DNA of 64,000 bases, from assembly GCA_030685235.1 (NCBI GenBank), contig MU839082.1, positions 496,001-560,000 of the forward strand. Reading direction: 5' to 3'. Position numbers and translations under genes: made by a program. The notes below the pieces were generated by a model, which searched no databases, had not been told where the DNA came from, and saw only the letters and a list, made by a program, of their open reading frames with translations. The first letter of the stretch is position 1. Every line of letters begins with the position of its first letter. Below are positions 24,201 to 33,600 of this stretch, piece after piece. The stretch is from Copromyces sp. CBS 386.78. Taxonomy: Eukaryota > Ascomycota > Sordariomycetes > Sordariales > Sordariaceae.

Positions 24201-25956
24201 CCATGACCATGGCAGACCTGTCCAACAAGATCCTAACTACGGTAGACTGAATCCTATCCAGTCAGTCGTCGACACCGGACCGGCACCAGTACCGGCAGCA
24301 ACTTCGGGGTCCGGAGGTCCGCCGCCATCAGGCCCGCGGGGTCGTGGCAGGAATAACGCTAGGATGGGTCCTGCCAACGGAGTCCCAATCCGTCCTGACG
24401 GCCGATTCCCGGGCATAGAAGCCAACCGTACATCATCTCCCGATCGTCAACCCCCGACTGGTCCTTCATCTTCACGACAGTCGCGGAGAGGTCAGTATGA
24501 CAATGCAGGCAGCAATGTCAACGCAACACCTTCTTCTCTGCCTGCCCAGTCTCCCGGCGTCCATCCTGATCGGATGAGCCACATCAATCAGCAACCACAG
24601 CAAGGCGGTCAATCAAGTCAGCAACAACAATCACAAGCTGCACCTCCGCCACCTCCGCCCCCACCACCTTCGGCCCCGGGAGTTCACCCCGACCGGTTGA
24701 ACCACATCAACCCTGATCGGCTGAACCAAATCAGTGGTCCTCCTAGTCATCGGCCAACTGGTCCAAGTGCCCATAACCGGCCTCCGATCAACACTCCGGA
24801 CCGACCCTTCATGTCTGCACCCAATAACAGCGGACGGCAACAATCATCTGGACAGCATGGCTCTAACTTCGCCACTCCTACAGGCCCATCAGCTTCTAGT
24901 AATGACCGCATGAGATCTGGCGGAGGAAGCAGACAGCTCCGTGGTATTCAGAATATGCTTGACAAGGCATCCATGGACGCTCGCGGGCCTGGTTCACGCA
25001 TGCGTGGTTCATCAAGACTTAACACTATGGTGGACTCGGATGCTCAAGTACTGGCTGGTGCATCACCTGGCAACACGCCTGTCAACGACAGACCCGACCC
25101 TCTCAGAGACATCCGTGAGAGCGGTTCGCGCAGGGAGATAAGCACGGATCGTGGTGATCGGGAACGGGACCGTGGTAGGGACACCAGAGATCGCGAATCC
25201 AGAGACCGAGAGCCACGTGGTGGTCTTGCGCCCATCCAAGTTGTCGGTGACAGTCGTGACGATTCTACGTCGGCTCCACATGGCGGTCACTCCCGTGGTG
25301 ATGTCAACGGAGAAGGATATGTTTCCAGTAGCAGAGGAGGAGCCGGTGGCGAGCACGAGCGTGGAAGTAGCCGACACCATAGCTCTCGCTCGGAGAGAAG
25401 CGATAGGCCTTCTAGGAGAAGCAGCCGCGAGCGCAACACCGGTGGTGGTGGCGGTGACGCGAAGGAGTCGAGTTCTAGAGGCGACTATTCCAGGGAAAGC
25501 AGGAGCCGTGGCGGCGGCGGCGGCCCATCAACGGCTAATGCACCTGGTGGTCCCAGTGCCGACCTCATCACGGGTGGTTCTTCGCGTGGTGACCGGAGAT
25601 CTGGCCGTGATTCGAATGCCGGCAGCGGATCTGGTCACAGAGGCGGTGGTGGAGGAGATATGCCGCCCCCGCCACCTTCTAGAGAACCCAGTCATCGCGG
25701 CCATGGCAGCCACAGAGGTGGAGGTGATGGATCAGGCCATAACCAGGGTGGAGCGCCGCCTATGGGAGGTGGAAGGAGCGATGGCCATGGCAGGCCGCCT
25801 CGGGAATCGAGATCCTCCAGGCCCAGCGGACCTGGTGGTGGACATGATGACATGAGAGGAGGTGGTGATGACAGGTCAAGGAAGCGGAGAGGTGATGGAG
25901 TAATTGATTCGTCTCAGGGGCCTGGAGGTCATCAGGACAAGCGGCCGCGTCGCTAG
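18202..25956 (+). CDS. tho2: THO complex subunit 2 (Tho2/THOC2)
   Basis: Tho2 is the large scaffold of THO/TREX, which couples transcription to mRNP assembly and export in the nucleus. The frame is open for 2584 codons. A 51-nt GTAAGT..CTAAC..ACAG intron at 22858-22908 is a multiple of three, so the spliced protein is 2567 aa. The N-terminus is basic and Asn/Pro-rich (an AAC repeat near 18391-18425 encodes poly-Asn). The conserved helical body runs from about residue 145 to 1540, with the Tho2 C-terminal domain around 1185-1520 (FQLVIDEIPTVLSEETLRYI, RLFQHRRLRVMLFTCTVREA). After the intron about 1000 residues are low complexity: RD/RE/RP repeats, poly-Pro, RGG and SR stretches, suited to RNA binding. 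The tail is longer than in yeast but usual for filamentous fungi. Other small introns cannot be excluded. Confidence 0.93.
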   Translation: MPPKRKRSDHRGPPDSGPSRPAPHRPDNTSLGQHDRGYDGGRGGRNGRNTRRPDRRDSSQPYNNGNNNNNNNNNHNPNPPIPSSASRPPSSSSANNLPPINTAPPTPAPIQTAAAPTPAPPPQPTYSAPPSPIQPGYDYSIITDDRVSRWSKGARQEVIDHGVQSRDDEDLTEVAAIFQELIHSAVDGRLPGSDAGKVIKDILGPEPSEADRAALVFDAHTLFLDTVATFMDVENAHFRPQLRDLMYATDVSTTLMRQVLDAAVLQPLGLVRDTFVRVGIRQSTNLLYRQANYNLLREETEGYSKLVTELFTTSSAEPPSSEVVQAAFNKVMGLIGTFDLHPGRVLDVTLDVFASVLIKQFRFFIKFLRVSSWWPRTQIKLPPGTFVGGLPIWALPDHSNWVASEEEEKDLAAQRLKRDIAFWDRARKIKLDAFFELGGRQVTNLDDENLPDASTESGQESSIEKEWIKITKTLPPTGNRDAAQMLGFKLRFYTTEARDPEDMLPANLLYLLALLIKVGFITLTDLWEHIWPPDDQMEAVKEARFKELEEKERANRPGGASNALMMAGALPDDMAPPPMNSRRDMAHGKTDADTKATTEAAEEKPKLPEPDDQKVILLKCLLTIGAIPESLFIIGRHDWILQAHPDLIPLVHRILHHSVETVYQQSRPQPKPSSSAICPSKKLPDPDQSGVPKGSIRLAAITPKRALRWPFPDAETSEGGGYRFYWDEWADNVPVCQTVDDIFTLCETFVNVIGVQIGQDAGLIAKLTSIGAKSMADDQSPANHSRWLLLLKRLLVPSLSLLETNSSVVDGVWILLKQFPIHVRYNVYAEWYEGQTSRLEPMKKAFARTRLETLSTMKRLSLTNIPQMAKTLAKTAYPSPGIVCKVALQQIESYSNLIEAFVECAKYFTDLGYDVLVWSVLSSLGGQQRSRTQESSVLLTSKWLQALSRFSGKVFLRYSRMDPTPILRYVDNQLSKGNSTDLVILKELISSMGGVVSDLDFTDAQLHAMTGGELLRRETLTNLGDKRYVSTKSADRLIQALMTNGLAGRLLANIAQYRQSAISAVVQGDAHIKYLATMADDTHQVLLQYLDLLRSSLDGETFNNLVPSVIRLMRDYGLGAGLAFLIGRASIRTAMNRVRGQSESQAPAASAAPDTDGDVAMTTANGNDAANTPAADAQNTVPANERKVDPVLEPFQLVIDEIPTVLSEETLRYITPTCYVLFWALQLGDLSFPQDNYSDEVSRLKKLAREVMNDRSDMTRSGMNKKTQKQAEINARVSSLLKENSEELQRYSKFRFQLSRQLTTWFPADIKKVDATADTMLEDCILPRLQLSGLDAEYSFKFLKFLHEFSAPNFKLMSLYDRLFQHRRLRVMLFTCTVREAEHIGRFLKCILSDLSKWHGDKNAYEKEALGSKEVQGKKTRNYVGFATAFDADGKPTEFVEHDGFRDRLFKWHKELNSALRACLNDMEWMHIRNAITVLKAVIDFFPAIDFMADKFLEQLKTITEREAASKNAPESEEGHRVDLSVTAQTAFSELQKRKSKWVLVQAFRPGTVSASAHAPTCTNANRAQVSDSKEEGKSSLRAAAVTLKPNFHGRKQIAGEVEDGEVKDNRSGRSGAASANQKDSAPTRNLPTREPLKDAIPPQRSTGGNGPPPRPPAPNAGPLPTKVPGNRNDVNRQSTLTSGGRGLPSNPDLPRRPDVPIPEVFSASHFNRAQHNMNNRREPASSRDSRDTREPRETREPRETQPRETREPVHGRDSRDYRAPETSRPERPRDLPSTERRPVEPPARDSSRPSDREWPNRAEPPPRWTEPAAAPGRDGRQPRDRTPHNANRHDGRLSRETAGAAPSAAAPSQHDAPEPLINPERARLLAEAEQKQSHPNSPRAAEQQHPHINPARAALITDVREPQGRSSSRDQTRERPPRTESPRPSERSATSQADNAHDDRQGRHRHSDYHSTSRDGHAHGDSGSSHGRLDRPAEIERPGGSRDGSHNQPPPRGTDHDHGRPVQQDPNYGRLNPIQSVVDTGPAPVPAATSGSGGPPPSGPRGRGRNNARMGPANGVPIRPDGRFPGIEANRTSSPDRQPPTGPSSSRQSRRGQYDNAGSNVNATPSSLPAQSPGVHPDRMSHINQQPQQGGQSSQQQQSQAAPPPPPPPPPSAPGVHPDRLNHINPDRLNQISGPPSHRPTGPSAHNRPPINTPDRPFMSAPNNSGRQQSSGQHGSNFATPTGPSASSNDRMRSGGGSRQLRGIQNMLDKASMDARGPGSRMRGSSRLNTMVDSDAQVLAGASPGNTPVNDRPDPLRDIRESGSRREISTDRGDRERDRGRDTRDRESRDREPRGGLAPIQVVGDSRDDSTSAPHGGHSRGDVNGEGYVSSSRGGAGGEHERGSSRHHSSRSERSDRPSRRSSRERNTGGGGGDAKESSSRGDYSRESRSRGGGGGPSTANAPGGPSADLITGGSSRGDRRSGRDSNAGSGSGHRGGGGGDMPPPPPSREPSHRGHGSHRGGGDGSGHNQGGAPPMGGGRSDGHGRPPRESRSSRPSGPGGGHDDMRGGGDDRSRKRRGDGVIDSSQGPGGHQDKRPRR

Positions 25957-27851
25957 TAGCAAGGCGATCCGCCTCAAGCCCATGATGAGTTGACAATCAA
26001 GAGAGAGGAAAGGTGGCGGGAGGAATGGAAGCTGTACGGGAAAAGGACTTTGAAGATGGAGAGATTAAGGAAATACGCCCACTACCTCGACCATTGCAAA
26101 TCATGACCCAAGCTTTACCTCGTTTGGTCCGTGCCGACGCTTTGGGATCCCGGATTATGTACCCATACCGGCTGTTACGAGGAGGACATCACTAGAAAAG
26201 GTGTATGCCGCTCACATTTTACATGTCCGTCACCAGTTGTGGATGAAGGAATTGCAAAAAGAATTAGGATCAAAGAACGAATTGACGAAATCATAAACAA
26301 GATATAAAACCTAAGGACAACAACGTCCTTCGTCCGTGAGGACACTAGCGAAAACATCACCGAGCGGTCAATCATCCATCCTACTACCTGTACACTACAC
26401 AATAACAAAACATTTTCAGTACCTAGCTTATGTTTGCCCGCGATTGCTTAGCTTATTATTTGTATGCATGCATGGATTTGTTGTAGTGGTTTGCTTGGTC
26501 CTAGGTTTTAGACTTACTTGAAGCCACATACATGGATGGTATGGGTATGGTTATGGGCATGAGGGTAATTCATGGTATGGTAATGATTACTTAGGCTATA
26601 GATCATATGGCTTTGCGCGATCTCGAGCGATGATGATAAAGAAAAGAAAAAAGAAAAGGTAGCGAATTAACCTTAAACTTCAAGTCTACCGTTTTCCTCG
26701 TGTAATGTTGCTCATGCGTTTCCAGTGGTTCATGAATAAATAGACTGCAAGTCAACGCCGCTTGATGTGTCCCATTCTAGGAGAAGGAGAGAGCACTTAT
26801 TTAAAAGAAACCTTGCCGAGCCGAAGATTGATATGTTTTACGTAGCAAGCAAGGTAAGAGAATACACGCACGCACGCCCTTGGTTCTTTGACGTCGTCCC
26901 TCACCGTCACAAAAAACGACACCGCCAACAAACAACATTCTCCAACAATTATCATCCAACCACACACTCACTGACACACACCCCTTTCAATGCACGACTA
27001 GTTGCCCAGTCTATATAATCTCCGAGTATTCACTCAATAAGCATATACGTGGCCATAGATGGTGGAAAACTCGGGATCCCGTCCGCTCCCCCATATATAT
27101 ATAAGCTACTAATTTCTTTGGGTGGTGACGACCAGCGGATCCCAGGTGCTTTTTTTTTTTTTTTTTTTTTTCTCTTCTTGCTTTCTTTTTTTTTTGGCTT
27201 TCTGACTTTTTGGTATTCATGCCCTTTGTGTGTGTGGTCTTTCTTTCCTCTCCTTTTTTTCGGTGCATCTTCCACTATCCTAATGAAGATGATTGAGGAA
27301 AAAGTCGTAGAGGGGAAGCCGTTGACAAGGTCGTGATTTCGTTGTTTACTCATACGATGTCAGAACAATTTAGGATCCTTACCCGCAATTGCAGACTTAC
27401 AATCCTACCTCTAGGTATTCTTGGAAGAGGTGCAAACGAGGTTCACTAGTTGGTCGTAGTTCCTGAATGATGATTCTGTCCGATCTTGTCTTCTTTATGA
27501 TATTCATTACACGTTCGTGGTATAAAAAGAGACGAGCCCCAACGCCCAGCCTGATATGATATGACATGACGTGACTGAAAAAATGCGAGAGAAGAAAGCC
27601 GAGGTTTCTTTTGAGGATATATAGAGACAGATGACGGATGATAGATCCCAACCCAATACATGTTTCCCTAACGCACACTAATAATAACCTTCCCCATTCG
27701 TTTCATTCACCTACGCTTGCAGCCGCTCAGTCACTCTCGCTTGCTCGCTCGCCAACCCAAAAACAAAACAAACCAGACATCGATCCTCTCCAACTTGCCT
27801 TTTCCTTTTTTACAGTCTCCCATACTCCCCACTACTACTTCTCATCCCACA
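25957..27851. other. Convergent intergenic region with a 22-T homopolymer
   Basis: Holds the 3' flanks of tho2 and the 27.9-29.3 kb gene. A TATGG-rich stretch lies at about 26535-26590, a 22-nt T-run at 27150-27171 is followed by more T-rich sequence to 27200, and a CTCGCT-rich stretch lies near 27735. No gene supported. Confidence 0.5.
27150..27171. repeat. Poly-T tract, 22 nt
   Basis: Uninterrupted T-run, followed by shorter T-runs to about 27200. Likely length-polymorphic. Confidence 0.9.
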
Positions 27852-29297
27852 CTACCTCATCAACCGCGTACTCCTGTAGACCAACTTGGAGAGGTCTATG
27901 GGTTCTGAATCTGCTGATGGGTCGACCGCAGCAATTATCCCATCATTGGCACCACCGGCGTCCACATCCTCCAAGCCCTCATCCACCTCAATCTTGGCAT
28001 CACCTTTGACACTCCCGCTCACTGTGCTTCCCTCCGACTCCGTCGCCGGTGCTGTCCGCTTGACTCCCTTTTCCATCACTGTCACCACCACCCCGTCCTT
28101 AGCAGCCTCCTTCACGGAGCTCCTTGTGCTCTTCACGCTCGTCACCCTCCTCATGCTCTGGGGTCTGTAACTCCTCGCCCCCATGCCCATAGGAATAGCG
28201 CTCGCGCCTGCGGTTGCTCCCCTGGGCATCGATCCGGCCACGCCACCGGCACCCGGCTCGCCAGAACCATCTCCACCGAGATCCTCGCGCCTGACACGCT
28301 CCATCTCCTTGGCAGCCAAGTCCTTAGTCTGGGACAGACGCTGCTTAATCTTGGTGACCTCCTCGCCGCAGTCGCCGTCACGAAGGAATTGATGGGCGGC
28401 GTGCTCGCACATTGACTGGACGAACTCGAGACCCTTATCGAGCTCATCGTAGACGTCCGGCCCGGCATCCTGAGGCGGTTGGCCGGCGCCGGCACGGCCC
28501 ATAGCCGCACTCATGCGAATACCGGCCAGGGGGTTGGCGCGTACTCCACCACCTTGGGCCAGCATGCGGGCTTGGTCGCGCGCGCGACGGGCACTCAACA
28601 TTGCTTGGACTGCATCGATCCCCGTGGCCGGGGCGGCGCCCGACGCATCGACGTTGTCCACTGCCCTAAGGTCGGGCACCAGTTCCCCGTTCGCGGCATC
28701 TCCGCCATTATCATCATCGTCGGGCGGCGAGGTCATCTCGGCTAACCTCTTGATCTGTGCAACCTTGGCTGCCATCTTGGCCTTGCGCATCATGTTCCTG
28801 CTAGCGCTCACAAACTTGACCAGTTCTTCGAAAAAGCTCTGAACATAGCTATCGTAATAGACAATGATCATGCTCCGGCTGCGGTACTTTGGTGGCTTAT
28901 CGGCGTTCTCGGCGCTCATGACCGAGTCAGTTCGTTGGCGCTTGCGAAGAGTAGCGCGGGCCTTGGCCTGACCTGCTGCACGGACTTGTGATGTTGTTCG
29001 CTGCAGGGCGCCAGGAGAACCTGGCGTCTGTGGGCTAGTGGGTCGTTTATCCGTTGGCTCGTCCTCCTGGTAGTTGGGATGGGCTGATGGCTCATCTTTT
29101 GGCCTAAGACTTTCTGTTGACCCCTTGTTCCTCAAAGACTTCCGTGACGGGGATCCTGGCTCTCTACCGGGCGATGATGGTTTGGACTCGGCAATTTGGG
29201 CCAGCTCCTGCTGGCGCTGTTCGATTTGGACGTTGAGCTCATCTAGGCGATGCAGCCAGTCGGGTATACCAAGCTCTAGGTTTCTGAGGGCCTCCAT
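27852..29297 (-). CDS. Uncharacterised Ser/Ala-rich protein with central helical domain
   Basis: Not recognised. From the first ATG available on this strand (29297, in a near-ideal GCCGCCATGG context) it is 481 aa. It begins MEALRNLELGIPDWLHRLDEL with a short coiled coil (NVQIEQRQQELAQI), followed by a disordered, Ser/Pro/Arg-rich stretch. A hydrophobic-helical block follows (MIIVYYDSYVQSFFEELVKF, then ASRNMMRKAKMAAKVAQIKR), then a second helical block (DVYDELDKGLEFVQSMCEHA, EEVTKIKQRLSQTKDLAAKE). It ends LVYRSTRLMR. The same frame stays open about 98 codons upstream without any ATG, and that stretch looks protein-like (for example IEVDPWDSRASLQPRPFKAN). Either a non-AUG start or an upstream exon beyond 30.63 kb could therefore extend it. 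Function unknown; no membrane segment is convincing. Confidence 0.7.
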   Translation of the reverse strand: MEALRNLELGIPDWLHRLDELNVQIEQRQQELAQIAESKPSSPGREPGSPSRKSLRNKGSTESLRPKDEPSAHPNYQEDEPTDKRPTSPQTPGSPGALQRTTSQVRAAGQAKARATLRKRQRTDSVMSAENADKPPKYRSRSMIIVYYDSYVQSFFEELVKFVSASRNMMRKAKMAAKVAQIKRLAEMTSPPDDDDNGGDAANGELVPDLRAVDNVDASGAAPATGIDAVQAMLSARRARDQARMLAQGGGVRANPLAGIRMSAAMGRAGAGQPPQDAGPDVYDELDKGLEFVQSMCEHAAHQFLRDGDCGEEVTKIKQRLSQTKDLAAKEMERVRREDLGGDGSGEPGAGGVAGSMPRGATAGASAIPMGMGARSYRPQSMRRVTSVKSTRSSVKEAAKDGVVVTVMEKGVKRTAPATESEGSTVSGSVKGDAKIEVDEGLEDVDAGGANDGIIAAVDPSADSEPIDLSKLVYRSTRLMR

Positions 29298-30628
29298 GGC
29301 GGCGTCGTCCTCCTCGGATGAGGCACGGCTGACAACGGTTCTCTCTTCAACACTTTCGGGCACTTGTCCTTCCGCGGCCGCTGGCGCGGGACTTTCCTGT
29401 GGGGAAGCCGTGGTTGCGACTTTGTTTTGGAACACCGGGTGGTTTGCTTTGAATGGGCGTGGTTGAAGGGACGCCCGGGAATCCCACGGATCAACCTCGA
29501 TCTGATGATGTCTTGTTCTGGTTTGAGGTATGGAGTAGTAATGGATGTAAAAGCGTGAGCGGTTTAGAGTGTATGTCGTTGGCCGTCACAGTCTGTGTAT
29601 GCGAGCCGTTGGGGATTGGATGAATGGACGGGAGGGCGAATGGATATAGACTGGACGCTACGGAGGGGAAGAGTTTGGACGGTTTGGTTGCACTGCAGGC
29701 GAGGAGCAGGAAGTCCAGTCAATTCGTTCGGTCAGAGTGTCGGATGTCGACGAGGAAGCGTGACCAACAACAATGCGTTGTGGGATGGTGGTTCGTATTG
29801 GAATGACGTGCAACGGAAAAGAAGCAGTGTCGATGTCCAAGTGCAAGTGCAAGTGCAAGTGGGAGAAAGGGCGGGAGGTTGAATCAGAAAGCAGCTGCAG
29901 AAATGGCAGTTGAGCGGACCGGGGTTCGTTGTTGACTGCTGACGGCTAAAACGGGGAGTGTCGGGGAGGGGAAGATACCCGGAGAAGCTAACAGCGGTCG
30001 GGCTGGGATAGGGGTCACTACCGGAGTCTGCGTGCGTGACCTCTGAGCCGATCTCCTAGTAGCGTCGGATGTCGGGTCGAGTCTAGAGTCTTTGACACCA
30101 CAAGTCTAGATGGGATCTGGACGGGACGAGAGGCTGAGGCTCGAAGCTGAGAAGAGTGAAAAAAAGGTGAGGTGACAGAGAGAGAAAGAAATGGAAGAGA
30201 AGAGAGAAAATGCCAAATGTCAAGAGACAAAGATCGGATGAATCTGCTCCACTCCCGGGGGCCGTCTTGCACCACTGCACAGCACTGCACAGCACTACAC
30301 TGCACCAATGCACTGCACTTCTTCCCTTTGGGCAGTCGTGGTCGCGGTTGGGTAGAGGTACCTGCCTGCCCTGCCGGGGACGGGAAGGTGTTCTGTTAGG
30401 TGGCGGTGTCCGCGTGGGAGATTGTGCGCGCGAGAAAGGTCGGGCGGAAGGTGGGATATGCGCCAGACTGCAGCAGAGCAGTAACAATGCAGCAGCAATG
30501 CAGCGACAGTGCAGCGGGCAGCAACACAATCCTCGCTCGACAATGCAGCGTCAGGTGGTATTGAATGCTAGTTGCCAGCGGGCCAAGACTCTGCTAACGC
30601 TCTTTTTATCCTCAACAGGGCTAGCCGC
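29298..30628 (-). promoter_or_regulatory. ATG-free putative 5' leader of the 27.9-29.3 kb gene
   Basis: Reading the minus strand, no ATG occurs in any frame over 1331 nt, while the plus strand of the same stretch has many. That strand bias is what a long scanned 5' leader free of upstream AUGs would show. It carries a GTGCAA tandem (29841-29860, plus strand) and two CTGCA-rich stretches (30262-30318 and 30468-30545). The leader role is inference. Confidence 0.5.
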
Positions 30629-33600
30629 CATTCAAGGCCAGGGCCGCCTGTTAACGGGCCAGGGGGTTGCATAACCCATCGAGCCCATCGGTCCACCCAT
30701 TCCTTTCTTTGCACGCTTGCCTGACTCTCTTTCCTTCCCGTCTGTCTCCAAGACTTTTCCCGTCGTTGCCTGGTCCTTGTCAAAGCCAACGCTTCAACAG
30801 TTTGTCTTGTGAGCCTCAGCTCTCTTTGGAATTTGGTTGTCTATCAAAGAGTCTCGATCTCGGCTTCAGAAAGCTAGGCCATGGAATGTCATGGAACTGC
30901 CCTCGTATAACACATACCCCATGTGTTATAACAACGTTCCCACCTCGGTCTCGGCCTTCTGTCCGATTTGTTTCTAGTGAAAAAGAAGAGGCAGGCGTGG
31001 CAGGTACCACAAAGTGTCAAGAGGTGCCGAGGCATCCACTGCTCCAAGGAACCACTTTTGCGATGTGGTCTGTGATAGCTTTCAATTTTCATGATACATT
31101 CACTGGACTGTATGGGAAAGGAAAGGTACGGACGGGGTACATTTCACCGGAAATGCCAACATCCAATTTCTGTCCACATCCACGAGGTCCAGAAGCACCA
31201 AAGAATGGAAGCGAGTCGCCGAAACGCGGAGGCTCTGTGCGGTTTGATCAAGCGGAAAGTGGTAAGTGATGAGATGATCGATGATCGCCCGGCCGACCGA
31301 CCGACCAAACTGACCAACCTTCGGATGTGTCGCCGACACTCGAGCCCAGCCAGTCAAGTTAACAGCGAAGCCCTGTCAAAAGTAAGGAAGACCGAGACGG
31401 GACAGAGATGGGATGAGGAGGCTTAGGTTTGCGGGTAAGGGTACGGTGGAATGACGGATCATAACCCCTTCGAGGTTGAGCCCCAGCCCTGTCAGTCAGC
31501 AAAAGCTTCAATGACAGACTGTCCATTTGCAATGAATGAGCTGTCTCCCATCTGCATTTTTCCCATGCAGAACATTGGTTGGCGGATGAATGAGGAGGTG
31601 ATGTGAGAGCGGAAGCGGCGCACGGCGCAAAAAAAGGGGGGTGGGTTAGGTTGGGAGGAAAGTCAGGGGAAAAGGGGAATTGGTGGCTGCGGGTGGACGG
31701 GAGTGAGAAAAAAGATGGGATGAGATGATGGGGTCTCTCGTTCGGACGAAACATAAGTTAAAAAAAGACAACCCAAGTCAACCGGTCCGAACACAACGTA
31801 TATATATAAAAACCTTTTCTTCATGACTTTCACGGTGATGCTGAGATGACGGAGTCATTGACTATCATGAAACCCGGCAATAACCGCCGGCAGCGAAACG
31901 GAAACGAAAAAGTCTTTTTGGTGCTATCTTTCTCTCTTTTCTTTTTCCTTCACTAGCTGCACGTCGACTTCCCGCGTCTTGCATCTGAACAGATCGTAGA
32001 TGTCCAATTGTCTCCTGCGTCTGGACCGCGAGTCGAGGAGCCACACACATACTTTTGCGCACAGAGCTGGCCGCACCAATGCCATGTTGACTTTCATGCT
32101 TGTATCAGGAGTCTCTAGTTAAAGATTCAATTAGACGAGTCCGAAACCTCGGCAATGGAAGACCCTGACAGGCCTGTCATTCCTTCTGCGAGAGTCCGAC
32201 ACCGAGTGACACGTGAAACGCAACCGCGCATATTCAATAAAACCACCTACCCAACCCCCGCCCATTTGCTTGTCGATCACGACTTCGGCGTGGTGAAAAA
32301 GCGGTATAGGCTGTTCATCTCCCCCTCCCGTCTATTTCGCCGAGCCGTACCGTGCTGCGTTCCTGCGAACGTTCGGACGTTGGGGGGCATTTCTGTAAAG
32401 AACGCCGTAATAATTCTCCAGTCATTTCTCGGATTTTCGCTCTGCTTTGGTTCATGATCTTCTCCACCTTGGATCGATGTCTGAATTGTGAATTGCTGGT
32501 CGCTTGCATGTGTTTGTTCGTGTCTTGTCTGGCACGCAACGAAGTCGCATCGAAACCGTATTTACGACTTGGCGAAGTGGGTCTCTTTCAAGCACTGTGT
32601 TCCTTCCCGCTTGCCCATCCTTTTTTTGTTCCTTCCTATCAGTGAGTTCGGTGTTCTCACCTTCCTCTTTTTCCTTTTCTTTCCCTCCCCGTCCCCCTCC
32701 TTTCCGTATGACTCTCGAATCCATGACCTTGACAAGTGGAAGGACAAGCCAAGCCAAGACGGCTTCCGCACGCTTTCTCTGTCCACTTTCAACGCTTGTG
32801 CGCCCATTTCGATTTTTGTGTGTGCTGACGCTGCTGACGCTGACACTGATCCCCCCTCAACGGCTTCGGCCCGCTCACACGCTCGGCGGCACGGCGACGG
32901 GCTGGTGGGGGGTGGCTGGGCGACGGTAGTATCCGTCTTTAGCGGATCTCCTTTTTTTCTTTCCTTCTCGGTCATTTTACTTCGTGAAGCTCTTTCACGG
33001 ACTCGCAGAGTTCAATCAGGCATTATGCCCGTCGTGCGAAATTGTGTTTTCGGTCTTCAATGGACGTATTAGGAACTGGTTTCCTGGTATAACATTTCCA
33101 CTCGTTACGCTTAACAGAAACACCACCGTGATTGATCCACCCACTTGCTTTCAGTTCCTTTCGAAAAGCGGGCGGTTGGGAAAAACTCTTGGAAATATCG
33201 CATTCGCGCAGCCAAACCTAAAGTTTGTGCAGCAACAGCACCGGCAGCGAAGAAATTTTGCTTGCTCCGTGACCAACAGATCCTTCCCAGAGAGTAGAAG
33301 CGTTGCATTCCAGAAAAAAACAACGAAAAGACATCTCTCGCAAGAGGGGAGCTCAAATGCAAAGGGGTTACAGTGTCAACGGAATGGAGACAATCGGGAT
33401 ATCATGAACCACTCATGGAAGGTTCATGCTTCAAGGGGGAGGGAAAGAGAACCCAGCGGTCTCCATAAGGTACCGGTCGGCGCGAACTTTCCATTCAATG
33501 ACACTCAGTTTGGCAGAGTTCGGTCCAGAGTTCCATCGTGGTGTGGAAGTATTCTCTCGACTGGACTCGTCTATCGATTCGTTTTCCTGCCTTCAATCCT

